A stretch of DNA of 64,000 nucleotides from positions 93,609,825-93,673,824 of the forward strand of contig NC_080543.1 of NCBI RefSeq assembly GCF_028640845.1, in the 5' to 3' direction. This DNA is from Ahaetulla prasina (lineage: Eukaryota > Chordata > Lepidosauria > Squamata > Colubridae). The position numbers and the translations under genes were made by a program. The notes under the pieces are model-generated. The model ran no database searches, was not told the origin of the DNA, and saw nothing but the letters and a program-made list of their open reading frames with translations. Shown here in pieces: positions 10,861-22,425 of this stretch; position 1 is the first letter of the stretch, and every line of letters starts with the position of its first letter.

Positions 10861-12700
10861 TTTTTTAACTTTTTTTTTTTTTTTAGTAAAAAGTTTTATT
10901 TTCATTTTCCAACAACCTATTCAATATACAGTCTCTTATTCAACATTAGTCATTAACTTTCATTTGTTACTTATTCGGACCTGCCCAGCTACCACTTCCT
11001 TCCTTAACAAACCTTTCCTCTTCCCTTCTCTACTTTCTTCTACTTTCTTCATCCTTCCTCTCCTTCACTTTTCTACATCCTCTCCTCCTTCCCTACTCTT
11101 CTCTTCCACCATTTCTAACCCTCTCTCTTTCCCCTTTCTTCTTCCTCTCCTTTCCCCCTTTTCTACCTCTCTCTATCCTACCTACTTTCTTCCTTCACTC
11201 TCTCCTCTCCTTTCCATTCCTTCTGAAATGGCAGCTGAGCAGCCCGATTTCATTTCAAATTATTTCTATTTCTTAATTACATATCTTCAATCATTCCTTT
11301 ACATTGATCCTTCATCTCCCCCTCCCCTTCCCTCCCCTCCCCTCCTACCCCCGAGACTTCCCAGAACAAAGTACAGGGTATAAAATTAACAATCATAAAT
11401 TAAAATACAACATAAGTCAAATCCATAGTCACTCCTCTCTCTAAAACCTTAACTCCCCTTCCAGAAACAAAAAAGTACATTCTTCTTCCAGTCCATTTTA
11501 TATCAGTCCATTCCACTCCTAAAATCTTCAGAATCTTCCAATTAAATTAGTATTTCCAGTTCATCAATAAAATACATAGTTTTTAATATCCAATCTTCAT
11601 CAATTAACACCAAATATATATCAATCCATTCCACTCCTGAAGTCTTCAGAATCTTATAGTTTTTAATATCCAATCTTCATTGATCAAGACCACTTCCAGT
11701 ATTCATCAGGAATTCTTCTATAATATACCTTTCTTCCTTAAACAATGTCCCAAATATAATTCATATTTCCAGCTTAAATTCTTAAATTTTTATCCAATCT
11801 CCAAAAATAAACAATATTCTATCTTCTCATATCTTTAATATCACTTACATAAATCAAATAACATTGCTAATATTAATATTTCTTCAATTTACCTTACATC
11901 TGTCAAATAACATTATTAAAATTATAACTTATATCCAAAATATATCAATTATAACAATTAAATTCTATTTAACCAAATACCAATATTCCATCTTCCCATT
12001 CCTTTATACCTCACATATATCAAATAGTAACACCTTATACCCAAAATAAGCCAGTTGTAAAAATTAAACCCTATATATATATATATTAAAAAAAAAAATA
12101 CCATCAAAATCACATCTTAAGCATTCTCCTTCCCCTTGTCTTCTATCTTACACATTTCCTTACACATTTTCAATCTCCAAAAATATCACTTACATAAATC
12201 AAATAACATTGCAAATATTAATATTTCTTCAATTTACCTTACATCTATCAAATAACATTATTAAAATTATAACTTATATCCAAAATATATTAATCATAAC
12301 AATTAAATTCTATTTAACCAAATGCCAACATTACATCCATAAATTTTTCTATCTGTCCTCCAAAAGTTAAACAATATTCCATCTTCCCATTCCTTTATAC
12401 CTCACATATATCAAATAGTAACACCTTATACCCAAAATAAGTCAGTTGTAAAAATTAAACCCTATATATATATATATTAAAAAAAGAAAATACCATCAAA
12501 ATCACATCTTAAGCATTCTCCTTCCCCTTGTCTTCTATCTTACACATTTCCTTACACATTTCCTTACACATTTTCCACCATCTACTCACCAATCAGCTTA
12601 ACATCTAACAATAAAGAATTTCCAATCTTTAATATATTGGTGTAAAAATCTCTTGTTTAAAAACTTATTAAGAAAAGATAAGCCTCCAAAAGTTCCTATA
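10861..12700 (-). repeat. L1-like retroelement 3' UTR, minus strand (tentative)
   Basis: A poly-T run at about 10857-10885, followed by a reverse-strand AATAAA-type signal near 10900, suggests the poly(A) end of a minus-strand retrotransposon. The interior is pyrimidine-rich, then AT-rich, with CCCCGAGACTTCCCAGAACA near 11350, which resembles squamate L1 3' UTRs from memory. No reverse transcriptase domain is visible, so family assignment is weak. The open frame at 10964-11383 is a low-complexity pyrimidine translation. Confidence 0.4.
11841..12577 (+). repeat. Tandem duplication of about 345 bp in the AT-rich tail
   Basis: TCACTTACATAAATCAAATA occurs at 11841 and again at 12186. The following 300 bp (TTTCTTCAATTTACCTTACA, CCTTATACCCAAAATAAG, ATCACATCTTAAGCATTC) repeat in order. 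The second unit carries an insertion of about 45 bp near 12335-12380 and scattered differences, so it is older than the 5315-7480 duplication. Confidence 0.85.
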
Positions 12701-12714
12701 AAAAAAAATATGTG

Positions 12715-13500
12715 GGGGGGGGGTAATGTGACTGGGTGGGTGTGGCCATTTTTTTTTAACTTTTAAAAGCATTTTTTCTACAATCTCTTCGGCCGAAAAG
12801 GTTGTAGAAAAAAATGCTTTTAAAAGGCTCCTCTGATGATCCCAGCTGAGCCATGCAATCATCAGAGGGTTTTTTTTAACTTTTAAAAGTATTTTTTCTT
12901 CAGCTGAAAAAATGCTTTTAAAAGTAAAAAAAAAGCCTTTGAAGATAGCATGGCTCAGCTGGGATCATCAGAACCCTTTAAAACAGGGGTAGTCAACCTT
13001 TTTATACCTATTGCCTACTTTTGTATCTCTGTTAGTAGTAACATTTTCTAACTGCCCACCGGTTCGGGGGGAGATGCGCGAGCTATTCTGAGACGAGGCT
13101 TTTTTGTTTGTGGTCACACTATAGTGCCATTTAGTTTCACTTACGTAACATGAACTAAACTTCGTGTGGGTGATACAAATAGTATATTTTCAGAAATTTA
13201 AATTGTCATGGGGAATTTTATGAAAACCTAATGAAAATGTTTTTAAATAGTGCTATGAATTTTTTTTTAAAAGTCAATTAAATTAAAAAAAAGGAAAGTG
13301 CTTCAGTATCGGACAAAACCTCTACCACCCACCATGAAAGCTGGAACGTCCACTAGTGGGCAGTAGGGCCAGGTTGATTATCACTGCTTTAAAAGTTTTT
13401 TTTTAACAACCTCTTCAGCCGAAGAGGTTAAAAAAAAAAGCTTTTAAAAGGCTCCTCTGGCGATCCCAGCTGAGTTGCCTGATCACCAGAACCTTTAAAA
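12715..13500. mobile_element. hAT MITE with hairpins, split by a nested MITE
   Basis: Carries GTGACTGGGTGGGTGTGGCC and the CTTTTAAAAGCATTTTTTC hairpins of the 3791-4203 family, followed by AGCTGGGATCATCAGAACCC. The element is interrupted by 12984-13386 and resumes with the second CTTTAAAA copy, a further hairpin (CAACCTCTTCAGCCGAAGAG) and GATCACCAGAACC. The outer boundaries are unclear. Confidence 0.6.
12984..13386. mobile_element. 403-bp hAT MITE nested in another MITE
   Basis: Ends CAGGGGTAGTCAACCT and AGGTTGATTATCACTG, flanked by a perfect 8-bp target duplication CTTTAAAA (12976-12983 and 13387-13394). The interior includes CTGCCCACCGGTTCGGGGGG and CCACTAGTGGGCAGTAGGG near the two ends. 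No transposase. Confidence 0.88.
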
Positions 13501-13829
13501 AATATGTTTTCTTCAAGCTCTTATAACAGTCCCCGCCCATGCCCACCCAATTGCCCCGTCTCCACTTACCTAATTGCTGCTTGTTTTGGGCTTGTTAAGC
13601 CTTGCTTTGCTTTGGTTGCTGCAATCAGTTGCATCAGCTAGCAACTGAATCTACCTGCCTGCAATCCATCTCCTCGGTGAGCAACTCAATTTGCCTGCCT
13701 CCAATTGGGTAAGTAAATGGGGAGGGCGGAGCTTGAAAAAATAATTAATTGGGGGTTTTTATGGAGTTTTTTTTTTAGACAGCAATTTAAAGTTAAGGAA
13801 GTTTTAAATTTAGTTGCTTTTATCTAAAA

Positions 13830-13998
13830 CAGGGGTTTCCAACCTTAGTAACTTTAAGGCTTGTGACTTCAACTTCCAGAGTTCCTCAGCCAGCTTTGCT
13901 TTGCTTTGCTTTGCTTTGCTTTGCTTTGCTTTGCTGGCTGAGGAACTCTAGGAGTTGAAGTCCACAAACCTTAAAGTTACTAAGGTTGGAGACCCCTG
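13830..13998. mobile_element. Foldback hAT MITE with a TTTGC repeat loop
   Basis: Arms CAGGGGTTTCCAACCTTAGT and CTAAGGTTGGAGACCCCTG form a long palindrome through AGTTCCTCAGCCAGC / GCTGGCTGAGGAACTC. The loop is a (TTTGC)n array at about 13895-13933. Flanks ATCTAAAA (13822-13829) and ATCTACAA (13999-14006) are an 8-bp target duplication with one mismatch. Same family as 28135-28253. A 71-codon frame over it is a repeat translation. Confidence 0.88.
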
Positions 13999-14006
13999 AT
14001 CTACAA

Positions 14007-14440
14007 AAATATAAATAAAATAAAATAATAAAATATTTGTGCAGCTTTCTGAGATTTGGTGTGTTTCTGTAGTGTTTCACTCTAACTACACAAACACACA
14101 AAATCTCACAAAGCTGTATGTGGCATTTTGTGTGTGGGTGTGTGTGAGTCAGTTGTGTTGTGTTGTGTGAATGTAAAGTGTGAAAGTTGGCTTTTGAGCT
14201 TTTTGTGGCTGTGTGAGGTTCCTACTTGTTGCAGGGTCCATTTTGGGTGAAGTGCAGCTTCTTTTACATTGTGAATCAGTTGTGTTGTGTTGTGTGTGTG
14301 TGAACTGTGAAAGTTGGATTTTGGTATCTCTTATTGTTTTATATACTTTGTTTATTATTTTTATTATTTATTATTATTGGCCACGGCCACCCAGTCATCT
14401 GACCACCAAGCCACGCCCACCAATTAAGCCACACCCACAG
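14007..14440 (-). repeat. Probable distal part of a large non-autonomous hAT element
   Basis: TGTG-rich sequence with two related blocks (AGTTGTGTTGTGTTGTGTG at about 14150 and 14280), then GGCCACGGCCACCCAGTCAT and CCAAGCCACGCCCACC. The latter resembles the reverse complement of the left end of the 3791-4203 family. It may be the far end of the element that starts at 10725, with later insertions between them. Confidence 0.4.
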
Positions 14441-15555
14441 TGTTTTCCTGCCTTTGATTGGTTAATACAACAGAATCTGCAGCTGTAGCCCCCATTCCCA
14501 GTCAAGTCCATTTGATCAGTTAGTGGCTTTAGCAAATGATCTCAAGAGAAATAAAATTAGAGAACAATTTCAAAACAATGGAAGAGAAATCCAAAGATTT
14601 CAAACTGGAGGGTGTGAATGGGTGATTGAAGTCTGCACATATTAAAAAGAAGTGAATTTGTGATTTTTTGGGGGGGAGGGCTGTAATAGGGTTCAGTTTA
14701 GGATTTAAAGATGATCTAAAATAAGTATATTTTCCTTCTGTTCAGATATAGTTATGCTGAATGTGAAAACTGGGGGAAATTAACATTTGAAGAACCCGGT
14801 ATTTTGCTTCATTTTTTAAGTAATGGTCATAGATCTCTGACAGCTTCAGCACTATCATATGTCTTATTCACATACGCACACAAAATCCATGTTGACATTC
14901 TGAACCGCACAGACTTTCCTTGTGCAAAACACCTAATGTTTTTCTACTTCAATGAGTCTCTCAATTTCTTAAGCAAACAATGGAGAGAATGCTCTAAGGT
15001 GTCTTTTTTCCAGTTTGTAGAAGAAGAATACTCAAATTCTGCTCAGTGACAACAGAATGGAAAAGCCAAACCAAATTGCATGTACAATAATTGATTTTCA
15101 GTTACTGTTGGGACTAATCCCATTCTGAAACTGTCACAGACTTATCACAGTTATAGTTTGCCATGGATAATCCATTGCTTATCTCTGTGTTCACACACTG
15201 TTTCTCCATTTTAGAAAACATTGCCGCCGTTCCCTCTCTAGGCTTTTACTGTATTTTATCCCACAATTCCCAGATTTCCAGGGGTGTCTACAGGGAAGGT
15301 GTCTAAAAGTCAAAATGATGGCCACACCATGATGCCTCACTCTTTCTGCATACATCACAACAGACACCTCTGTGAATTTATTATATTCTCTGTTCTTCTC
15401 AAAATCATGGCATGTCCCTTAATTCAGATTACATTTTGCTCAGTCTACTGCAATCTATTATAAAAATTGAAATAACATCTAGATACAGTTCATCAGAAAT
15501 TTAGAGATTGAAAACTTATTTTTCACCAATTTAGAAATGTATCTTTAATATATTG
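14441..15555 (+). other. OCA2 intronic sequence, nothing recognised
   Basis: No known repeat or exon was recognised. An 81-codon frame at 14804-15049 shows no recognisable domain and I treat it as chance. Confidence 0.4.
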
Positions 15556-15556
15556 C

Positions 15557-15609
<53 letters not shown>

Positions 15610-15610
15610 T
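15557..15610 (+). repeat. (AAT)n microsatellite at an L2 tail
   Basis: About 18 AAT units directly abutting the 3' end of the minus-strand L2 LINE, consistent with expansion of the LINE's own tail repeat. Confidence 0.95.
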
Positions 15611-16348
15611 GTTAATTTGTATACCGCCCTTCTCCCGAAGGACTCAGGGCAGTTTACAGCCACAGTAAAATACAAAAACAACACATACAATGCTAAAAAC
15701 AAACATCAAAAAACTTATTCAATTGGCCCCATTTAAAATACAATATCAACCCTGTAAAACTAATAAAATTTAAAACCCATAAAATCAATTAAAAATTTTA
15801 AAAATTCAAGCCAGTCCAGCAAGATGAAATAAATAAGTTTTAAGTTCGCGGCGAAAGGTCCGGAAGTCAGGTAATTGCCGAAGTCCAGGGGGAAGTTCGT
15901 TCCACAGGGTAGGAGCCCCCACAGAGAAGGCCCTCCCCCTGGAGGCCACCAGTCGACATTGCTTGGCTGACGGCACCCTAAGGAGTCCCTCTCTGTGAGA
16001 ATGCACCGTCGCTAGGAGATAGAAGATGGCAGTAGACAGTCCCGTAAATATCCCGGTCCTAAGACATGGAGCGCTTTGAAGGTAGTCACCAATACCTTGA
16101 AGCGTACCCGGAAGACAACAGGCAGCCAGTGCAGTCTGCGCAGGATGGGTGTTACATGGGAGCTCCAAACCGCTCCCTCTATCACCCGCGCAGCTGCATT
16201 CTGGACTAGCTGGAGTCTCCGGGTGCTCTTCAAGGAGAGCCCCATGTAGAGAGCATTGCAATAGTCCAAGCGAGGGGTAACAAGAGCATGAGTGACCGTG
16301 CATAGGGCATCCTGGTCCAGGAAGGGACGCAACTGGCAGATCAGGCGA

Positions 16349-16898
16349 TGTTCTGTTTCCCTCCCCCAATACTCCCAGAAAAGAGTCAGTCAGAGGCCTC
16401 CTTTTCTCCTTTAATTTACATAGATACATGTCCTGGCCACGTCTACCCACGGGCCTGCCAAGTTTCTGGAGATAACGAGGAAATTACAGATAAGGCCAGA
16501 ATTACTCACGAATATATTCTTCCCTCCGTTGATACAGACTGCCCGCGCAAATTCATTACTTTGTCCAAGACAAAAAACCAGGAAGTCCCACCTCCTATTT
16601 ATAGTCTCTGCAGATGTCACTGCATGACAATCATGACTTGGCTTCCTCCCAACGCTGTTTCTGCTGCGCGCGCCGGTCACGCTTCCGCAGCCTTGCATCA
16701 CTCCAAAACTGTTCTTGGGGCGTTGCCAAATCAGAAGAAGGCTCCAGAGAATCAGGCCTTGCCGGCCCCTCCTCCTCCCTTTGAGTGGGTGCCAGGGAGG
16801 GAGAGGGCTCAAGAGAAGCAGGGCTTGCCAGGTCTTCTCCCTCACTTTCTGAATCATCCGAGTCCAGGAGTCTGGGTCCAGGAACCTGGGTCACAACA
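16349..16898 (-). mobile_element. Solo LTR, 550 bp, with perfect 5-bp target duplication
   Basis: Inserted in the L2 LINE between two copies of GGCGA (16344-16348 and 16899-16903). The ends are TG...CA: TGTTCTGTTTCC on one side and GGTCACAACA on the other. Read on the minus strand it starts TGTTGTGACCCAGG, has a TATA box CTATAAATAG (16595-16604 in reverse) and an AATTAAA poly(A)-like signal near 16410-16416, the right order for an LTR. No internal retroviral or Gypsy coding sequence is present, so it is a recombination-derived solo LTR. A 5-bp duplication fits Gypsy or some endogenous retroviruses; class undetermined. Overlapping open frames are not genes. Confidence 0.88.
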
Positions 16899-19068
16899 GG
16901 CGAACCTGATAAAAAGCTCTCCTGGAGACGGTCGTCAAATGGTCTTCGAAAGACAACCGCCCATCCAGGAGAACGCCCAAGTTGTGCACCCTTTCCATCG
17001 GGGCCAATGACTCGCCCCCAACCGGAGTGCCGGCATCCACAGCCACTCCGTCTTGGAGGGATTAAGCTTGAGCCTGTTCCTCCCCATCCAGACCCGTACG
17101 GCTTCCAGACACCAGGACAGTACTTCGATAGCTTTGTTGGGGTGGCCTGGGGTGGAAAAGTACAGCTGCGTATCATCAGTGTACAGTTGGTATCTCACCC
17201 CAAAACCACTGATGATCTCGCTCAGCGGCTTCATATAGATGTTGAACAGGAGAGGCGAGAGAATCGATCCCTGCGGCACCCCACACATGAGGCGCCTCGC
17301 AGTCAATCTCTGCCCCCCTGTCAATACCGTCTGAGTCCGGTCAGAGAGGTAGGAGGAGAACCACCGATAAACGGTGCCTCCCACTCCCAAACCCTCCAAC
17401 CGGCGCAGCAGGATACCATGGTCGATGGTATCGAAAGCCGCTGAGAGATCTAATAGAACCAGGGCAGAGGAGTAACCCTTATCCCTGGCCCTCCAGAGAT
17501 CATCGACCAACGCGACCAAAGCCATCTCTGTACTGTATCTGGGCTGGAAGCCGGACTGGAACGGGTCTAGATAGACGGTTTCATCCAGGTACTGGGGTAA
17601 TTGACGTGCCACCGTACTCTCTACAACCTTTGCCGTAAAACGAAGGTTGGAGACTGGATGGTAATTTCCTAAAACAGCTGGGTCCAGGGAAGGCTTCTTG
17701 AGGAGAGGTCTCACCACCGCCTCTTTCAAGGCAGCGGGAAAGACCCCCTCCCGCAAAGAAGATTGTAACCCCCCGGAGCCAGCCTCGTGTCACCTCCTGC
17801 GTGGTCAGCACCAACCAGGAGGGGCACGGGTCCAGTAAACATGTGGTGGCATTCAACCTTCCCAGCAACCTGTCCATGTCCTCGGGAGACACAGGGTCAA
17901 AACTATCCCAAACAGTCTCAACAAGACGAGTCTCAAAACTCTCGCCTGGATCTACCCAATTTTGATCCAATCCATCCCAAAGCTGCACGATTTTATCGTA
18001 TAGATAACCGTTAAACTCCTCAGCACGCCCTTGTAATGGGTCCTCCCGCCCCTCCTGTTGAAGGAGAGAGCGGGTCACCCGAAACAGGGCGGCCGGGCGG
18101 TTATCTGCCGACACAATGAGGGAGGAAAAGTAAGAACGCTTCGCATCCCTCAATGCCACTAGGTAGGTCCTACTATAGGACCTAACTAGTGTCCGGTCAG
18201 CCTCAGAACGGCTGGATCCCCAGGCACTCTCTAGGCATCTTCTCCGGCGTTTCATCTCCCTCAGCTCCTCGGAGAACCAAGGAGCTGGTTGAGACCTGCG
18301 CCGGGTCAGAGGCCGCAAAGGCATGACACGGTCCAAAGCTCCAGCCACAGCCTGTTCCCAGGCCGCGACTAGTTCTTCAGTCGTGCCGTGGGCCAGATTC
18401 TCGGGAAATGGCCCAAGCTCCGTCAGGAACCTCTCTGGGTCCATCAGGCGCCTGGGACGGAACCAACGCATTGGTTCCATCTCCCTGCGGTGGTTGGTAG
18501 CAGTCCGAAAGTCCAGACGAAGAAGAGAATGATCTGACCATGACAAAGGCTCGATAACTAAATCGTTTAAAATCAGATCATTTGACCATTGGCCAGAGAC
18601 AAAAATCAGATCTAGAGTGCCTCCCTCGATATGGGTAGGACCATCCACTAATTGAGTCAGGTCCATGGCCGTCATGGAAGCCATGAACTCCCGAGCCGTC
18701 GAGGATGCCACGCCAGTTGATGGCAAGTTGAAATCCCCCATGACCAACAGTCTAGGGGTTTCAACTGCCAACCCGGCCAGCAACTCCAACAGCTTGGGCA
18801 GGGCTGTTGTCATGCAGCAAGGAGCCAGGTACGTGATCAACAAGCCCACCTGAGTCCTACGACCCCACTTCACATAGAGGGATTCACAACCAGCTATCTG
18901 AGGCACAGTGGTCTCCCTCGGTTCCAGGCTTTCCTTAATAATAACCGCCACCCTGCCACCCCTACCTTGGGCCCTCGGTTGATGGAATGCTCGGAAACCT
19001 GGTGGGCACATCTCCACTAGGGGAACCCCCCCTTCCGTGCCCAACCAGGTCTCCATAATGTCCATAAC

Positions 19069-19570
19069 ATTCCGGGTGCGCTTCAAGGTTTTGGTAACAA
19101 TCTTTAAAGCGCTCCATGGCATAGGGCCGGGCTATTTACGGGACCGCCTACTGCTACCGAATACCTCTCACCGACCCGTGCGCTCTCACAGAGAGGGACT
19201 CCTCAGGGTGCCGTCAGCTAGGCAGTGCCGTCTGGCGACACCCAGGGGAAGGGCCTTCTCTGTGGGGGCTCCCACCCTTTGGAACGAACTCCCTCCAGGA
19301 CTTCGACAACTTCCGGACCTCCGAACCTTCCGTCGCGAGCTTAAAACACACTTATTCATCTGCTCAGGACTGGATTAGATTTTAAATTTACTGGTTTTAA
19401 ATGGGTTTTATTATTTATATTGTTTTTAATAATTCGGCTATGTAGAATAAGTTTTTTAATTGTTATTTTAGTCTGTATTTATATGTATTTTTTACTTGCC
19501 TGTGAACCGCCCTGAGTCCCTAGGGAGATAGGGCGGTATATAAATGTGAAAAATAAATAAATAAAAATAA
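19069..19570 (+). mobile_element. L2 LINE 3' tail inserted head-on into another L2
   Basis: Plus-strand fragment starting near TTCCGGGTGCGCTTCAAGG and coding the L2 C-terminal end ([40 protein letters not shown]). It ends with the 3' UTR ACCGCCCTGAGTCCCTAGGG and an AAATA-type tail. The host L2, on the minus strand, is continuous across it: METWL on one side and its upstream sequence from 19571. A short ATAAC duplication may flank it. Confidence 0.8.
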
Positions 19571-19825
19571 TAACGTCCGTGGTCCCCTCCTCAATTAGAT
19601 CTAAGATCAGGGGGGCTTTGTTAACCATGGACCTTAAAAATATGCATATATTTTTAAAAACTCCTTTAGAAATTCTGTGATTTTACATCTATGCATTTTT
19701 TTTTTCAAGAGAAGGTCCTTAACTCAAGAAAGGAAGGAAACTATAGAGATAAACATTGCAACCTGTTAAATTTCCAGGATTCTTCCATTTTGTGGCAGAG
19801 GGAGAAATTCGTGATTTCCATGCAC

Positions 19826-21825
19826 ATATATAGAATAGAATAGAATTCTTTAATGGCCAAGTGTGATTGGATACACAAGGAATTTGTCTTGGTGCATACG
19901 CTCTTGGTGTACATAAAAGAAAAGATACATTCATCAAGAATCATAAGGTACAACACTTAATGATAGTCATAGGGAAACAGTCAATATAAATATTAAGGAT
20001 ATCAGCAACAAGGTTACAGTCATAAGTGGGAGGAGAAATTGTAAGTGGATGATAGAAACGAATAGAAGATTAATAGTAATGACTTAGTAACTTGTTTGAC
20101 AATATTGAGGGAATTATTTGTTTAGCAGAGTGATGGCCTTCGGGGAAAAACCATTCTTGCATCTAGTTGTTTTGGTGTGCAGTGCTCTATAGCATCATTT
20201 TGAGGATAGGAGTTGAAACAGTTTATCCAGGATACAAGGGGTCTGTAAATATTTTCACAGCCCTCTTCTTGGTTCGTGCAGTATACAGGTCCTCAATGGA
20301 AGGCAGGTTGGTAGTAATTGTTTTTTCTGCAGTTCTAATTATCCTCTGAAGTCTGTGTCTGTTTTGTTGGGTTGCAGAACCAAACCAGACAGTTATAGAG
20401 CTGCAGATGACAGACTCAATAATTCCTCTGTAGAACTGGATCATCAGCTCCTTGGGCAGTTTGAGCTTTCTCAGTTGGTGCAGAAAGAATATTCTTTGTT
20501 GTGCTTTTTTGATGACGTTTTTGATGTTGGGTGTCCATTTTAGGTCGTGAGATATAGTAGAACCTAGAAATTTGAAGGTCTCTACTGTTGATACTATGTT
20601 GTCTAGTATTGTAAGAAGTGGTAGTATGGGAGGTTTTCTCCTAAAGTGCACACCATTTCTACGGTTTTGAGTGTGTTCAGTACCAGATTGTTCCGGTCGC
20701 ACCACAAGGCTAGTTGTTCAACCTCCTGTCTGTAGGTGGATTCATCATTGTCTCAAATGAGTCCGATTACTGTTATGTCACCTGCGAACTTCAGTAGTTT
20801 AATAGATGGATCATTTGAAATGCAGTCATTGGTATATAGAGAGAAGAGAAGTGGAGAGAGCACACAGCCTTGTGGGGCCCCTGTGCTAATTTTACAGGTA
20901 TCTGATGTGATTCTGCTTAGCTTCACCTGCTGCTTCCTTTCTGTTAGGAAGCTTATGATCCATTTACAAGTGTGTTCAGGTACCACTAGCTGGTTTAGCT
21001 TAGTTAGAAGAATGTCTGGAATGATAGTGTTGAATGCTGAAGTAAAGTCTACAAAGAGATCCCTTGTGTAGGTCTTTGGAGATGTTGTAGGATGTAGTGC
21101 AGAGCCATATTAACTGCATCATCTGTTGATCTATTTGCTTGGCATGCAAATTGCAAGGGGTCTAACAGTGGATCTGTAATGTTTTCAAGGGGGACAGCAC
21201 TAGCCTTTCAAAGGTTTTCAAGACTACAAATGTTTGAGCAACTGGTCTGTAGTTATTCAGTTCCTTGATGGTGGGCTTCTTTGGCATTGGGATGATAGTA
21301 GAGCATTTGAAGCAAGAAGGAACATAGCACATCTCTAGCGATTTATTGAAGATTCAGGTGAAGATTGGGGCCAATTGGTCAGCACAGACTTTTAAGCAAG
21401 AAGGAGTTATCTTGTCTGGGCCTGGAGCTTTTCCTGACTTTTGTCTGTGACATAGGTCTTGCATTTCCTTTTCTGTGATCACTAGGAGTTGTGAACCCAA
21501 TGGTATGGGGTCAGTTGTAGGAGGCTTGGTTGTTGTTACTGTGTCTGAGATGGAGGTTGTGGAGATAGGTACACAGGCTTGTTGGGGGACATAAACAGCA
21601 ATTAGTAGAAATGAGGATAACTCGCGTGGACAGTAGAATGGTTTACAGTTGATAAGTAAAGACTCTAAGTTTTCATCACAGAATTTATATATTATAGTTA
21701 TATCCTAAGACCAGCAGTTGTTGATGTATAAGCATAAGCCTTCTCCCTTCTTTTTACCTGATGATTCTGCAATTCTGTCTGCTCTATGTATCTGAAACCC
21801 TGGAATTTGCATGCTGTTGTCATCA
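19826..21825 (-). mobile_element. CR1/L3/Rex1-group LINE, minus strand, degraded
   Basis: The 3' end begins at AGAATAGAATAGAATTCTTT. Inward lie reverse transcriptase pieces: FKFLGSTISHDLKWTPNIKN, QQRIFFLHQLRKLKLPKELM, VICSSITVWFGSATQQNRHR (20223-20705), then ISTGAPQGCVLSPLLFSLYT with a catalytic box decayed to FAGD (20753-20986). Frames are broken between segments. The AGAAT tail fits snake LINE families known to seed such repeats. Precise clade uncertain. Confidence 0.8.
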
Positions 21826-22382
21826 ATAATTGAATGTGTCCAGAAATATTTTACAAGAAGAGTTCTCCATTCCTCTGTAAACAATAGAATACCCTATCCC
21901 ACCAGACTCGAAATCCTAGACTTAGAAAACTTGGAACTCCGTCGCCTTCGACAAGACCTAAGCTTAACTCACAGAATCATCTATTGTAATGTCCTTCCTG
22001 TTAAAGACTACTTCAGCTTTAATTGCAATAATACTAGAGCAACTAATAGATTTAAACTTAATGTCAACCGCTTTAATCTAGATTGCAGAAAATATGACTT
22101 CTGTAACAGAATCATCAGTGCTTGGAATATTTTACCTGACTCTGTGGTCTCTTCCCATAATCCTAAAAGTTTTATCCAAATTTTCTACTATTGACCTCAC
22201 CCCATTCCTAAGAGGACCATAAGGGGCGTGCATAAGCGCACAAACGTGCCTACCATTCCTGTCCTATTGTTTTTCTTTTCTTCTTCCTATATATATGCTT
22301 ATACCTCCTTATATTTACTCATATATGTTTATATACTATATAATCTTTTTGTATGATACCTACATATATTGTTGTGACAAAA

Positions 22383-22425
<43 letters not shown>

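Larger units (their letters stand above)
15555..19640 (-). mobile_element. L2-clade LINE, minus strand, broken
   Basis: Non-LTR retrotransposon remnant reading right to left. The AP endonuclease part (about 18.4-19.06 kb, minus) shows METWLG, GDFNLP (about 18727-18738) and SDHSLL. The reverse transcriptase part (16935-17756) shows [28 protein letters not shown] and a catalytic box mutated from YADD to YTDD. The C-terminal region (15806-16332) and the 3' tail with TATACCGCCCTTCTCCCGAA follow. It is interrupted by a solo LTR (16349-16898) and by an opposing L2 tail (about 19069-19570), and the frame shifts near 17.6-17.75 kb. The 5' end resumes at 19571-19640. Not functional. Confidence 0.88.

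Noticed and set aside
10964..11383. 139-codon + strand frame
   Set aside because: Pyrimidine-rich low-complexity DNA in a retroelement tail, composed of S, F, L and P. No conserved motif.
14804..15049. Candidate 81-codon exon
   Set aside because: No recognisable protein, no convincing splice sites and no support beyond an open frame.
16348..17444. Overlapping 220- and 219-codon + strand frames
   Set aside because: Antisense to the L2 reverse transcriptase and the solo LTR; GC-rich shadow frames.
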